Positions 34,101 to 42,814 of a stretch of DNA of 64,000 nt are shown piece by piece. Under the pieces are notes generated by a model. It did not search any database and was not told where the DNA came from. It saw nothing but the letters and a program-made list of their open reading frames with translations. Numbering within the stretch: position 1 is the first letter of the stretch; the number at the start of each line of letters is the position of its first letter. Position numbers and translations under genes: made by a program. This DNA comes from Tricholoma matsutake (taxonomy: Eukaryota; Basidiomycota; Agaricomycetes; Agaricales; Tricholomataceae), in NCBI GenBank assembly GCA_026075535.2, contig AP026546.1, positions 9,858,001 to 9,922,000 of the forward strand. Reading direction: 5' to 3'.

Positions 34101-36013
34101 TTTATGGTGCTTTTAGGCATTTTCCCTAGCGCCTCTTTGGATGGGTGTCCAAGTCGCCTATGCCAAGTCAAGTAGTCAGCGACATAAATGGTCGCGACAT
34201 TAACCTTTTTGGTGCTCAATATATGAGTCCGAGCCCAATAGATCGTGTCATTCCTCCTTAGAGGGACACAATGCAAGATTGGGTTTCCATGCTCGATGAA
34301 TGAAATGTATGCGGAGGAACCACGCACATCACTTCCGTCTTGTAAAAAGACCCCCATTGACATCAATCGAGTATTAATGTCGGGTATGTAGTAGACGGGG
34401 TATAGTCGCGTTTCACGCGTCTCTGACTTCCCATTACATACTACCTGGTGCCTAATGAAGACTGCTCCTTTTCCTACTATATGAGTAGTACCAGTGGCCG
34501 TTTGGACCAAGGTAGAGTCCTTTCTCGGTAAAGGCTCGTAAGAAGCAAAATCTTTCATTTCACCAGTGAAGTGTTTTGATGCGCCTGAATCCATGATCCA
34601 GTCGGCACCTTTCTTACAATCTCCCTTTGCACACATAGCACATATATTAAGATCTACATAATTCCATGATACATTTAATAGCGGTAAAATTTCACATGAA
34701 AAGTTCGCTGTATTCATAGGAATTTTAATCTTAGTGCTTGTGGCAGGGAAAAGGACTGACCTGTCATCATACGCCCCTGTGTCAAGGGGTTCATCGACGA
34801 GCATTTCATCGACGGCTTTCCACACTTCCTCGTCAGTAACTGGAGGTTCGGATCCGAGGGAGACGGTATCGTCTTCTACCTCCTCGATCGTTGCCTCGGT
34901 TTCTGGCTCTATCCTCCTTCTCTTACCTTCTCGCACCGTAAGGTGCTCTTCCAGCGGTCGCAGGTTTTTCGCACTGCGCGGAAGTTGCATGCGCTCGAGG
35001 GTGTCTCGAGCTTGCTGGTATTCGGTGTAAACCGAGCGAGAAGAGGAGGCCGCGCCCGTGTATGCCTGTGCAGGCGGTCGGCGGCGAGGATCCCTTGTGG
35101 GAGTGTGTTCGATGCGCTGGATAAGCGGCATCGGAGGTATGATGGTGCCATTACCATTTATGGTGGTAAAGGCGTTGGAGGCGAGGTGGGTATGTTTCTC
35201 TTTTGGCTTCTCCTCCTTAGTCTTTCTGTCCCCACGTCGTCCACGTTTTCGGGACGAGTCTCCATTGCTGTTTTGCCCTTCTTTGGGCTGCCATTTGGGG
35301 TTTCCCCCCTTGCGCTTAACAGTGGAAAGTTTGTTGGCCTGAGGCTGGCCAGCGGGCTTTCCAACTGCTGTGCGCCTTGAGGCTTCAGCAACAATGGAGT
35401 CCTTGACATGTTTAAATGTCAAGGCGCTAGTGGCGGTCGTGTTAAGGACCGTTGCAGACAATGAGTCGTACTCGCGCGGCATCGCAGCAAGTAAAATCAT
35501 CGCCTGTACTAGCTCAGGGATGGCGACATTAGCAGCCGTGAGGCGCTCAAATTTGTCAGCCATTCTTGCAATCTCCGGTGCGGGGTTCGCAGCCGGGATT
35601 TTGATTGCTATTGCGGACCTAAAGTCCGAAAAGACTTGGGAGGGGCTATCCACACCATAATCGGTGCGAATGAGAACCCACACCTCCTCAGCAGTGTCCT
35701 TTGTGTTGGCACGCTGCCGAATGGAGGGGGCCAGGCGGAGCACTAGGCTACCAATAGCCTGGTCATTTTTGTTGCTCCAGGTCTGGAGCTTGGCATTAGC
35801 GTCCGCTACCAAGGTAGCGTTCGTCGCCGTCAAGGGAGGCGCCGGGGGCGGTTTTTGCTCCGCCCCGCTAGTTATTTGCCAGAGGCCCTGAGACCTGAGC
35901 CACGCCTTCATAGAGTCGGCCCATAAGATGTAATTTGATCCGTCGAAAGTTTGAACGAGTTTTTCAAGAGTTGAAGACATGATTCTGTGGTGGCAGCTGT
36001 TAAAAGCGCTCAA
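31127..36013 (-). CDS. Copia Gag-Pol polyprotein, 1,628 aa, intact
   Basis: One uninterrupted frame encodes the whole protein set. Residues about 20-230 form the copia gag domain (FDGSNYILWADSMKAWLRSQ; PREYDSLSATVL). A basic linker follows instead of a classic CCHC knuckle; only CAMCAKGDC near 465 is Cys-rich. The protease motif DSGASKH is at 475-481. Pre-integrase WHRRLGHPS is at about 632. The integrase triad is D682 (HSDL), D744 (DPGGEF) and E780 (NGRAERA), with 35 residues between the last two. Reverse transcriptase: RLVAKGFSQVEGVDFDEIFS, LDVKTAFLYG and YVDD at 1311-1314. RNase H: D1477 (DSDW), E1518 (SSTEAEY) and D1553 (DNQGS). The first ATG at 36,013 was taken; an ATG 11 codons further in (MSSTLEKLVQ) is an equally good start. 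The protein should be cleaved into capsid, protease, integrase and RT/RNase H. Confidence 0.95.
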   Translation of the reverse strand: MSAFNSCHHRIMSSTLEKLVQTFDGSNYILWADSMKAWLRSQGLWQITSGAEQKPPPAPPLTATNATLVADANAKLQTWSNKNDQAIGSLVLRLAPSIRQRANTKDTAEEVWVLIRTDYGVDSPSQVFSDFRSAIAIKIPAANPAPEIARMADKFERLTAANVAIPELVQAMILLAAMPREYDSLSATVLNTTATSALTFKHVKDSIVAEASRRTAVGKPAGQPQANKLSTVKRKGGNPKWQPKEGQNSNGDSSRKRGRRGDRKTKEEKPKEKHTHLASNAFTTINGNGTIIPPMPLIQRIEHTPTRDPRRRPPAQAYTGAASSSRSVYTEYQQARDTLERMQLPRSAKNLRPLEEHLTVREGKRRRIEPETEATIEEVEDDTVSLGSEPPVTDEEVWKAVDEMLVDEPLDTGAYDDRSVLFPATSTKIKIPMNTANFSCEILPLLNVSWNYVDLNICAMCAKGDCKKGADWIMDSGASKHFTGEMKDFASYEPLPRKDSTLVQTATGTTHIVGKGAVFIRHQVVCNGKSETRETRLYPVYYIPDINTRLMSMGVFLQDGSDVRGSSAYISFIEHGNPILHCVPLRRNDTIYWARTHILSTKKVNVATIYVADYLTWHRRLGHPSKEALGKMPKSTIKFPRNLIIPKDKIICPGCAEGKMTSKSFPESDSRADKSFELIHSDLKELPVLSYHKHKYFIVFLDDKTSHIWVQCLRKKSDAAAAIRQFLAMAKTQYGATIKRWRVDPGGEFKDRELQKQLKDLGIKIEMSAPHVHQQNGRAERAIRTIMEKSQTLRFTACLPQSWWEFCIEHATHLYNRTPIRRLKWLTPFEDLTKVRPDLNNLKVFGCGAYVYLPKEKRPTTLSPRSELMTYLGVEDGIKAYRFMRRNGAIFIGATALFDETMFPCCPGAKTPAKTDLGDFPPEPEDDDHSSGTDGDDPIPPQNPPLPSSSEDDDDLPSEQKAHDDATNAPPPPPPVSTEDFRPRREDQQEWQQLPRRSGRQRKIPNRPGNTYGEQRLPSDIERDIARDRYWKKSVGQDSDHNRTRPRPQQQEPVAGPSSAPHENVPDSNNQEHDHPMGEPDEAGYIKKITKEGGDELIRWLLSKAVTPSSGKSLVPNQFCDIARLPRQQQLEWKQACREELEALRKRQVYDIVDLPHDRKTIKNRWVFSVKSDGRKRARLVAKGFSQVEGVDFDEIFSPVVRYETVRLMFALASLEGMYMTGLDVKTAFLYGKLDEEIYMDQPEGFKLEGKERKVMRLRRALYGLKQASLAWWKELEAFMRTIGFVRASSDAGIFIHKDPKTGSIVIALVYVDDGLFMGKNKKLVDEKKNACLKHWECRSTEKVTEFLGMRVTQTAAKVKLDQTEYLAKVLERFEMTNAKIAPTPLPTGYKPSENTATPNAALRSKYQSVIGSLLYLMLGTRPDIAYAVIKMSQFSANPSQEHLDKAMYIMRYLVGTQKYSMVYDGEKSEGLQAFTDSDWAADTVKRRSTTGYFATLASGIVCWQSRLQKTVALSSTEAEYMALSDTCRQIVWIESLFQELGYTLKRVPICADNQGSIFIGSNPVQERRTKHIDIRYHYTRECIENDKVTVVFIPGSDNPADMFTKNLGAVLFRKFRDSLGITFEIQT

Positions 36014-36218
36014 TCAGTCTTTTTACTCAATAAAACACGTTTAACATTCTCAGGAGAAAACACTCCTTCAGAGTGGTTAACCCTAGTCAACCTAGGTTTT
36101 ATATGCAGCTCGCAGGGAGCGCAATGCAGCTCACGAAGAGCGCAAGGTTATAAATTTGGAGACGATGAAGTCTACGTCGTTCGCAGCTAATTAAAGCGCG
36201 TTCGCGACGTGCCCAGCA

Positions 36219-36230
36219 GGGCCCATAACC
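36219..36230 (-). promoter_or_regulatory. Primer-binding site of the copia element
   Basis: On the minus strand GGTTATGGGCCC follows the 5' LTR directly. Its complement GGGCCCATAACC matches the anticodon stem-loop of a eukaryotic initiator tRNA-Met, the half-tRNA primer type used by copia elements. Confidence 0.65.
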
Positions 36231-36535
36231 TGTTGGAGCAGACTATATACGCTGCACAGGGGAAGAGACAACACGTTCCTTACAACCTACCTGGGGTTTA
36301 GTTAGACTTACAGCTAGGGTTAGCAGAGGTAAGAACACTGTATTCCTACTACGGTACAGGTTCTCCTTATATACATAATATTAAGGATGTCACATGACTC
36401 GGGAATGTGTTTACCGCATGTATGCGCAGTAAGCGCAGTAACATGCGTATGCTGCATGTATCGCCTCATGTATACATGTGTATGCTGCATGTATTGCCTC
36501 ATGTATACAGCATGCATCAGGGATTAATTTCAACA
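36231..36535 (-). repeat. 5' LTR of the copia element
   Basis: 305-bp partner of 30,790-31,094; upstream LTR for the minus-strand polyprotein and therefore the likely promoter. Confidence 0.93.
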
Positions 36536-36540
36536 GTGAT

Positions 36541-36600
36541 TTCTTATTGTGAGGTCTTGAGTTCAATTCCTGCACTACACAAATTTATTGTGTGGGTACT
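36541..36600 (+). other. tRNA-derived SINE head, 3' half
   Basis: GAGTTCAATTCC at 36,559-36,570 fits the B-box, followed by ctgcactacaca and a tail resembling that of the intact relative at 60,310. It completes the half at 30,741-30,789. Confidence 0.55.
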
Positions 36601-36761
36601 TTATGAAATTCCCCAAGTCCAAAGTCCTTTGAGCTCAGTATCTAATTGACTTATCATTTGGTTGAAATGCATTCCACTCAGACTCCACTCGGACTCCACT
36701 CGGACTCCACTTGGACTCCACTTGGAGTCCACTAGGACATGTGGGGGACTGTAAAATACTG

Positions 36762-37461
36762 CAAATTTACCAATCAATTTACTGGCTAACAATTCAGTCC
36801 CGTAAATTGAAGCGATTAACCACACTTACGTCGTAGTGCCATAATAAGAATGCTTGCTCACTTTCTACTGCGTGAATCTACTACTGAGTTGTCATTTACA
36901 TTGCGCACTATCACGGCGCTCGCATAACGCATTCGCGTATCGTACATAATCATATCCTCAATAATATCTGTGAAGATATTTTCTGCCGGAATAATGGTCG
37001 CGCCAGGCCCACGAACTCGCCATCCTCAAAAAACGGACAGAACCGAACAAGCCCGCGTCAAAGAGACATACAAACGATGATACATCCATAACCCCATTCT
37101 TCCTTCCTAAACATATCGCCAGGTAAAGCTGCATCTCCATAATCTCTCTGCTCGCAGTGCTGTACCACTCCAGAAATGGCATGAGGACTCAGCTTCAGCA
37201 GGATTAAACCGACAAGGTTATATGGATCGTGACAAGGCATGTCGGTGATCCCTTGGCCCTTCCGAAATTGAAAGAAAAATAAACGTCAGCTGGAAATCGA
37301 TAGAGAACTTGTCAAGAATGTTATAGATATCACGATCAAGACTCCGAGAATGAAAGGCAATATGATTCATAACCATATCATATCATGAGCGCAGCTGGAT
37401 TGCATAAAAACGACATGGCATGTAGCAAATAACGATGGACACGGAGCACCGGTAGCACTCG
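36762..37461 (-). other. Single-copy stretch downstream of eS6, gene uncertain
   Basis: No repeat relative was noticed here, and CpG content is normal, so it is probably host sequence. Short minus-strand frames exist (for example MPCHDPYNLVGLILLKL from 37,240), but I recognise no domain, and codon and splice evidence is too weak to draw a gene. It also contains the 3' untranslated region of eS6. Confidence 0.3.
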
Positions 37462-38338
37462 TTATGCATGTACCTTGTGCGATGCTTTGATCGCAGCTGC
37501 CTTTACTTTTTTCTCCGCGACACGTTTAGCAATGAGAGCGCTATATAAAAAGGTGATGAGCGGATAGTGATTGATAATGATAACAGAGATGCAGACTCGT
37601 ATTCCGATTTCTGCTCTTTCTGATGTTCTAGCTTTCTGCGTTTGAGGGAACGCAGGTGACGACGGCGCTGAAGACGCATGGGTGTGACGAGACGTTGGAT
37701 TTTAGGTCTACGATCGGGCGCGTTAGGAGAGAGACGAGACAAGACTAGAAATTGTACTCACGCCTTGGTATACGGTTTGGCATCGGCCTTTTTAGCACTC
37801 TTCACCTCTCTCCTGACGACATACTTCCTAACATCATCATCCTTTCCCAAATTGAAAAACGACCTGATCCTAGTAGCCCTCTTGGGGCCCAAGCGTTTAG
37901 GCAAGACATTATCAGTCAAACCCGGTATCTCCTCTTCTCCTTGCTTGACGATGACCAAGCTGAGAACCGAGATATCAGGACCGACGATACACCCTCGTAC
38001 GGATTTACGTTTCCGCTCTCCTGTGCGGCGAGGTCGATAGCAGGAGTGTCCGTCAGCTAGAAGAAGGCGAACACGCTGTGGGAGAAGAACGCCTTGTTTC
38101 ATTGGGAAACCCTGTTTATCGTTCCCGCCTGTGATACGGAAGATGTACCCTTTCCATTCGTTGCCGAGAGTGTCGCCGGGAACTTCTTGTGAGATCTTCT
38201 TGTCGTAGAAGATCCGGTATCGTTTTTCGTCATCGAGGTCGATAAGTTTTTGAGCACCCGTTGCGGGGTCTGTGTTTGGAGAGTATGTTTAGGAATCAAG
38301 AGGAATAGAAGAAACTTACTGGCGATGTTGAACTTCAT
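37462..38338 (-). CDS. RPS6: 40S ribosomal protein S6 (eS6), four exons
   Basis: Spliced exons on the minus strand are 38,338-38,320, 38,269-37,762, 37,707-37,597 and 37,540-37,462, in all 717 bp for 238 residues, the usual eS6 length. Introns start GTAAGT, GTGAGT and GTCTGC and all end in AG; the last donor is weak but the frame and protein support it. The N-terminus is [15 protein letters not shown]; then come [54 protein letters not shown], and the basic tail [33 protein letters not shown]. eS6 is a component of the small ribosomal subunit and, in yeasts, a target of TOR/S6-kinase signalling through its C-terminal serines. Here the C-terminus ends KASHKVHA; an alternative final intron cannot be excluded. 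It is transcribed divergently from uS15. Confidence 0.93.
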
Positions 38339-38516
38339 GCCGGTGGGGGTGTGTTGGTGGACGATGGAGATGAGAAAATAACGGTGGTCTGGTACTGTAT
38401 AGTTTGTAAGCCACAATACGGGGATTGCCGAGATGCCCCAGGATTTGTCTTGCCTTGTCTCCTTCGTCGTTCAAGTTGACTCGCAACCACTCATAGCACT
38501 TTATTTCTAATTCAAG
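38339..38516. promoter_or_regulatory. Shared promoter region of eS6 and uS15
   Basis: Only 178 bp separate the two start codons, so both 5' untranslated regions and promoters must lie here. It contains pyrimidine-rich tracts (ccttgtctccttcgtcgttc) near the uS15 side. No TATA box is obvious. Co-regulation of the two ribosomal proteins is the natural inference. Confidence 0.6.
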
Positions 38517-39083
38517 ATGGGTCGTATGCACGCACCTGGCAAGGGCATTTGTAAATCTTTTTATCTTTATTTTCAATTTCCACTTGTCAACTTCTTTTTT
38601 TTTTCTCTTCAGCGTCCTCTGCCCTTCCTTACCGTCGAGCACCTCCAACTTGGCTCAAGACAACTCCAGAAGACGTAGTCGACCATATCATCAAACTCGC
38701 CAGAAAGGGCCTCACCCCCTCACAAATCGGTGTCACCCTCCGAGACTCGCACGGCATACCGCAAGTCCGTTTCGTCACCGGTAACAAAATACTCCGTATC
38801 CTCAAGTCCCATGGTAATTACCCTCTTCCTTGTCCTTTTTCTCGTCATCTTACGTGAAATAGGACTTGGCCCATCTATACCTGAGGATCTTTGGCACCTC
38901 GTCAAAAAAGCAGTCGCCGTTCGTAAACATCTTGAGACCAACAGAAAGGATCGCGATTCCAAGTTTAGGCTTATTCTTATTGAGTCGCGCATTCACCGTC
39001 TTGCGCGCTACTACAAGACAAAGCAGCAGATCCCACCGACGTTCAAGTATGATGCTGCCACAGCCTCGACTTTGGTGGCGTAG
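38517..39083 (+). CDS. RPS13: 40S ribosomal protein S13 (uS15), three exons
   Basis: Exons are 38,517-38,550, 38,613-38,813 and 38,863-39,083, together 456 bp for 151 residues, exactly the usual eukaryotic uS15 length. The introns are 62 bp (GTAAAT...TTCAG) and 49 bp (GTAATT...AATAG). The product begins [20 protein letters not shown], continues with [20 protein letters not shown] and [20 protein letters not shown], then [20 protein letters not shown], and ends with [20 protein letters not shown] and STLVA. uS15 binds 18S rRNA in the central domain and is needed for 40S assembly. Start and both splice junctions are fixed by the protein family. It is divergent from eS6. Confidence 0.95.
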
Positions 39084-39598
39084 ACGGAGGCGGGGTGAGG
39101 GTTGGATTCAGTGAGGGTGTTGACAAACCGTTTTTTATGTTACGTTGTTATGCATCTGAATTTACTTATCCATGCCATCTTACATGCCACTAGACACTCC
39201 ACTTTTGAAGTTCATGATGATGTATCGGAGTAAACGTTGACACTTGAGTCAGGTTGAAAGCTCTGTCACACTCGTGTTCTCGACATCAAAGCTTTTCCAC
39301 AACGCCTTGCTGATGTCAATTCCCTACGCTGGGCCCGATATGGGAGATGTAGTTTCTCTGTACCTAGCATTCATCCTTCAACTTAGGCATGAAGCCGACG
39401 CTGGCCTTCGCACTCCTGACCCTCCGACTACGAGTCCTTTCCTGATCATTAATTTGAGAAATGCATAATTTCCAACCTGGCAGTGTACAGTTCGAGCTCG
39501 ACTAAATACGTTGATGGTGTAAATCGCCGAAGACCTTGGGCACTGTGGGTACGTATCGTGAATGTTATTTCTCAGCTACAGGCGTGACACATCTAGCA
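39084..39598. other. Downstream region of uS15
   Basis: Holds the uS15 3' untranslated region. A 74-codon plus-strand frame at 39,244-39,468 has no recognisable domain and is not supported. Confidence 0.4.
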
Positions 39599-40201
39599 TG
39601 AATTCTAGATGCTGCCCGGCTCCAAAACCGATTATCCAGCCGAGGTTCTTACAGCGGAGGAAGAGAAGCTACGTATATCAAGTCAGACAACGCGAGGAAG
39701 AGACTAATTGGTACTTGCCCTCAGCTCCATGCGCCAAGAAGCTGCTTAATTTTGGAATTGCCTTGACTTGTGCTTCCGCCTCGGTACGCATGCCCCGAAT
39801 AGAGGCATCAGCAAATTTGATGTCTTTATTGAGGGTAAGCCAACTACTGAAAAGACAACTTCAAGGTTGTGAAGCGACTTTATCTCCTGCAATCTGAGTA
39901 AGAAGTGAAACAATATGGGTTTCAGGCGGCGCGATTCGTAACTCGATAATTTGCAATCGGAACATCCGATTGAGCTGATAAGTCTCTCCATGGTGACCAG
40001 GTAAGCGTGATTCCATCTTTCGCAGTATAAAGCCTATAACCGTGCGAGTAAGCAACGAGCAGGCCGACGAAGAGGAATCGATGATGAAGCTCTTACCCAA
40101 GGGAATAACATTTGGTTGTAGGCGGCCAGATGGTGAATGACTTACATTTCTCGGATAGATTTGTCTTTGCTTCAGTGGGATTGGGAGTTGATGAAGGCAT
40201 A
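39599..40201 (-). other. Possible small intron-containing host gene, unresolved
   Basis: On the minus strand an ATG at about 40,201 opens MPSSTPNPTEAKTNLSEK, followed by GTAAGT, a good splice donor. Further downstream come another GTAAGA donor and acceptor-like CTCAG (about 39,895), then KDIKFADASIRGMRTEAEAQ and VKAIPKLSSFLAHGAE. The composition of these peptides (Ala, Lys, Glu) is more protein-like than the surrounding frames, and the region is single-copy with normal CpG content. I could not assemble one continuous product or name a family. Confidence 0.3.
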
Positions 40202-40462
40202 GTAGTAGCAGAATGTACGACGTTGATTGGTGAGCTGGATAAGCAATTCAGCACGTGAGTGTGATAAGGGTGATCGATAATCGATTGGAAGGGTGTGCCA
40301 ACCTATACATGACAGTCAGGTGTTGTGACAAAAAGAGATGCAAGTCGAGAATGAAACTTAAGCTGTTTACATACGGGAGTTGTGAACTAGACTCGTAACC
40401 ACTCCTTCGTACATGCATGAGCAAGCGTCGAGTGCATGTAGAATCGACGCTTGCTCATGTAC

Positions 40463-40838
40463 TAGGGATCGGTCACCAGTCTAGTTGTGAACCACACAGC
40501 ATTGAATAAAACATTGGAGTCCGTTCCCAATATCTTCCTAATCTTTTTGACATAAGCTAGTTCAAAACCCCTAGGCGGTTTAATGGATACGTGTACCGTT
40601 TCAACGCAGGACTAGTGCTGCCAAGGGGTCTACCTCCATGCTGCACAATCGGTGATCTGCGAATCTTAGGGCTGCGCACCGACGGTTACACAGTGCGGTA
40701 TGACGGTCACGGCACCCGTACCATCAGGACCTCGAGCCTTGCCTTGACGGTACAGTTTATGGTATGGATTTGCACCGTATTAGCTGTCAAAATACGGCCA
40801 TCACGGCTGTCATACGGTAGACCTGTGACTGATCCCTA
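40463..40838. mobile_element. Inverted-repeat MITE, about 376 bp
   Basis: Ends are TAGGGATCGGTCACCAGTCT and the complement of TAGGGATCAGTCACAGGTCT. Inside are cacggcac/gtgccg-like words and tacggt inverted words. It is more GC-rich than other MITEs in the window. The 8-bp flanks (tcatgtac, gtagcaag) do not match. Just to the left lies an independent hairpin, CATGAGCAAGCGTCGA with its complement at 40,412-40,457. Confidence 0.65.
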
Positions 40839-40986
40839 GTAGCAAGCATCGATGTATACCTGTACAGCTAGTATTGTTTTGCAAAATAATGACAGCTATG
40901 CCTGTGAGACTAAGACCTAAAAGACCAGACCTGGGTTTTGCTGATCTATGGTCGACAGCCCTATGACTGCCAGTGTATATAGAAAT

Positions 40987-41319
40987 CTACGCTCCTTCCT
41001 GGACCCCCTGCCTTTCAATCTTCCACTTGTTTTCTGTCCAGTGGTTCCACTTTTTCTTGCCCTCCGAGGTTGAGGGTCTACGAATATTGCAGCAGCCTTG
41101 GCAGTTTTGTTTTTGCTGCATCCCCACCAGCGATTCTGACTTACATAACTGGTCCTCAGTGATGACCTGTTGCATTTCTGCTCTTTTTTTTTGGTTCTTT
41201 ATATTCCTTGGGTATGCAGTCCAAGTGCATGTACAACTCAGTTGTTTGTTCGTGGGACCACCGCTGACTACAGCAGCCAGAGCAATGATAAATGCAGTTG
41301 AGAGGTATGTCAAGTTCAT
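40987..41319 (-). CDS. Putative small secreted Cys-rich protein
   Basis: The 110-codon frame from ATG at 41,319 begins MNLTYLSTAFIIALAAVVSG, a good signal peptide (hydrophobic core AFIIALAAVV, small residues before the likely cleavage site). The predicted mature part holds seven cysteines in the clusters SCTCTW, LCKS and NCQGCC. A longer frame extends upstream to 41,388, but the inner ATG is preferred because it places the signal peptide at the N-terminus. The C-terminal 35 residues are basic. No family is recognised. A GTAAGT at about 41,145 could be a splice donor, so the 3' part may differ. It sits in CpG-normal, apparently host sequence next to uS15/eS6. Confidence 0.35.
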   Translation of the reverse strand: MNLTYLSTAFIIALAAVVSGGPTNKQLSCTCTWTAYPRNIKNQKKRAEMQQVITEDQLCKSESLVGMQQKQNCQGCCNIRRPSTSEGKKKWNHWTENKWKIERQGVQEGA

Positions 41320-41335
41320 GCTGGATTGATGCTGG

Positions 41336-41756
41336 GGCACAATGCCAGTTAGAGTGTCAGTCGAGAGCTTGGGTGGACATGAATGCATAGCTCACCTCAA
41401 TAACGTTCAATAATTCAAGGATTCCGGGTAGTTGAGAATGATATCGATTTGGTTAAGTTGTGGTAAATTGGCTGAAATGGAGCCAGCGCCTGCGCTGGAG
41501 CCTGGATTACTGAGTGTTTGATGATCGACTGTAGAACCTAACCCATGCTGGCTTTTTATGATTTTCGCATACACCTATCCCTATCTGTGCACATTTTCAG
41601 CTGACTCCGGTGAGTACATACCACGTCGTTACAGGAACTCCAACTTTCCACTGAAACTTGAGTACCTTGAGTTAATGCATCCGGTGAAACAGTAAGACGT
41701 CGTTTGGTGCTGTTCCGGCCCGGCTTGGCGGCTTTGGCTTGGCTTGACTCGGTGGG
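41336..41756. repeat. Direct repeat, copy 1 (partner 42,815-43,287)
   Basis: The two copies share gccagttagagtgtcagt, catgaatgcatagctcacct, and end with cggcttggcggctttggctt. They differ mainly by transitions and by two insertions in copy 2. They flank about 1.05 kb that contains the dispersed repeat at 41,940-42,420. They could be LTRs of a small element or a segmental duplication. Confidence 0.75.
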
Positions 41757-41939
41757 CGTCGTGCCGTCTCAATGCTACAAAGCGAAAAACCCCGTCTCGC
41801 TGTGAGGGAGATGACGGGGGGTGAGGGGTGGCGACGTTCCTCGCGTCGTGGTACCTGCTACGGCGGGTGCTGCTGTCATGTCACCCCATCTTCCTTGTGG
41901 CCTTCCTCGTGGGCATATGGTCGTGCTACCACCTAACCA

Positions 41940-42420
41940 CCCCACAAACAGGGACTCGTAGCAGTAGTGGGGGTCGATCAGGGGGTGCCCGTCCTCGTTG
42001 TCAATAGTAAAATCACTACCTAAAATTTTTGTTGTTAGCCACAAGGAAATGAAATTAGAAAAGGGGAAAGAAAAAAAACTTGCTTTTTGATGTTTTTTTT
42101 TGGCCCCATCACTGTTCTCTTCCTCGCCGCACGTGTTGTTCGTACCCCTCTCCATCCCGGTCCCCTGGCATTGTCGTCCCATCTTGTTGCTCCCTGTTTG
42201 TACCCCGTGAGCAGTCGTTCACCGCGGTGGTTAGAGGTGCTGTGGTAGTGGTTCGTCGTTTGTCGTTGTCATCCTCTCCCCCTCATGGTTCATCTTCATC
42301 TTCGTCATTTGTCCCTCCATCCACCCTGCAAGCAGGGGCTCACAGCAGTGGGTTCTCCTGATCCTGTCCTGGGTTGTCGTCCTAGGCGTGGGTGTCTTGG
42401 CGCTGTCTCATTGTTACAAC
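41940..42420 (-). repeat. Dispersed repeat family, copy 2
   Basis: Related to 400-1,030 in the same orientation, from gtcaatagtaaaatcactac through cctgcaagcaggggctcaca. The minus strand retains the CTAAC and AG|GTAGT features of the intron-like module (42,000-42,060) with a degraded hairpin. It is more CpG-rich than copy 1 (cg where copy 1 has tg or ca), so it is probably younger or better preserved. Confidence 0.65.
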
Positions 42421-42814
42421 ATACATAGAATATGAATCTTGCTTGCAGTCACTAGTGGCTCTGGCTGGCATGGATATGGTGGTGTAGAGGTGTGGAGCGG
42501 AAGCAGTGGATTGAACACAAACAATGTGTGACTTCGGTGATGCTGAGTTTGAATTTCCATTTTCGGGAAATGCCGAGAGGGACTTGGAAGAAAATTCAAA
42601 AAAGTCCTTAAGGCCTTAAGGGATTACATGCTCCTTATGGCCTTAATTTGCTTACATGTTGCTTATACCACTTGGTTGATTATATCTGCTTAATGGTTAT
42701 CAGTTTTAAGGGAAAAAATGAACTTATTTTCCTTAATTCCCCTTAATTCCCTTAATTGGGGTTTAAGCCAAATAAGCCAAATAAGTCGATCCTTGATTTT
42801 GCTGATGTGGGCAG

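Larger units (their letters stand above)
30790..36535 (-). mobile_element. Complete, apparently recent Ty1/copia element
   Basis: Two 305-bp LTRs (TGTTGGAGC...TTTCAACA) enclose a single long polyprotein frame on the minus strand. A perfect 5-bp target duplication GTGAT flanks it (30,785-30,789; 36,536-36,540). By hand alignment the LTRs differ at one position (an A/G at a CpG, about 31,023 versus 36,465). The element is visibly richer in CpG than all the other transposons here. Primer-binding site, polypurine tract and all enzymatic motifs are present, so it could be autonomous. It inserted into a SINE-like part of an older inverted-repeat element. Confidence 0.95.
28515..36761. mobile_element. 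Inverted-repeat composite element hosting the copia insertion
   Basis: The left end GAGGTCTTTACACTCCCCCACC matches in reverse complement the right end (CAGTATTTTACAGTCCCCCACA), and the ends resemble those of the element at 58,618-60,560. Next to both ends lie ggactccaact-type words. Inside are an intron-like module, a dispersed repeat, a hairpin array, a tRNA-like segment and the whole copia element. Without the copia element and its duplication it would be about 2.5 kb. The flanks gtgactca and caaattta do not match, so no target duplication supports the exact ends. Confidence 0.55.

Noticed and set aside
32577..35891. Many plus-strand frames opposite the copia polyprotein
   Set aside because: Shadows of the intact 1,628-codon minus-strand frame, lacking any recognisable domain.
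28515..36761. Target duplication of the inverted-repeat composite
   Set aside because: The flanking octamers gtgactca and caaattta do not match, so exact ends are not claimed.
37503..37742. Extended terminal frame of eS6 reading through intron 3 ([20 protein letters not shown])
   Set aside because: It reads intron sequence; splicing 37,596-37,541 restores the expected [18 protein letters not shown] end of the family.
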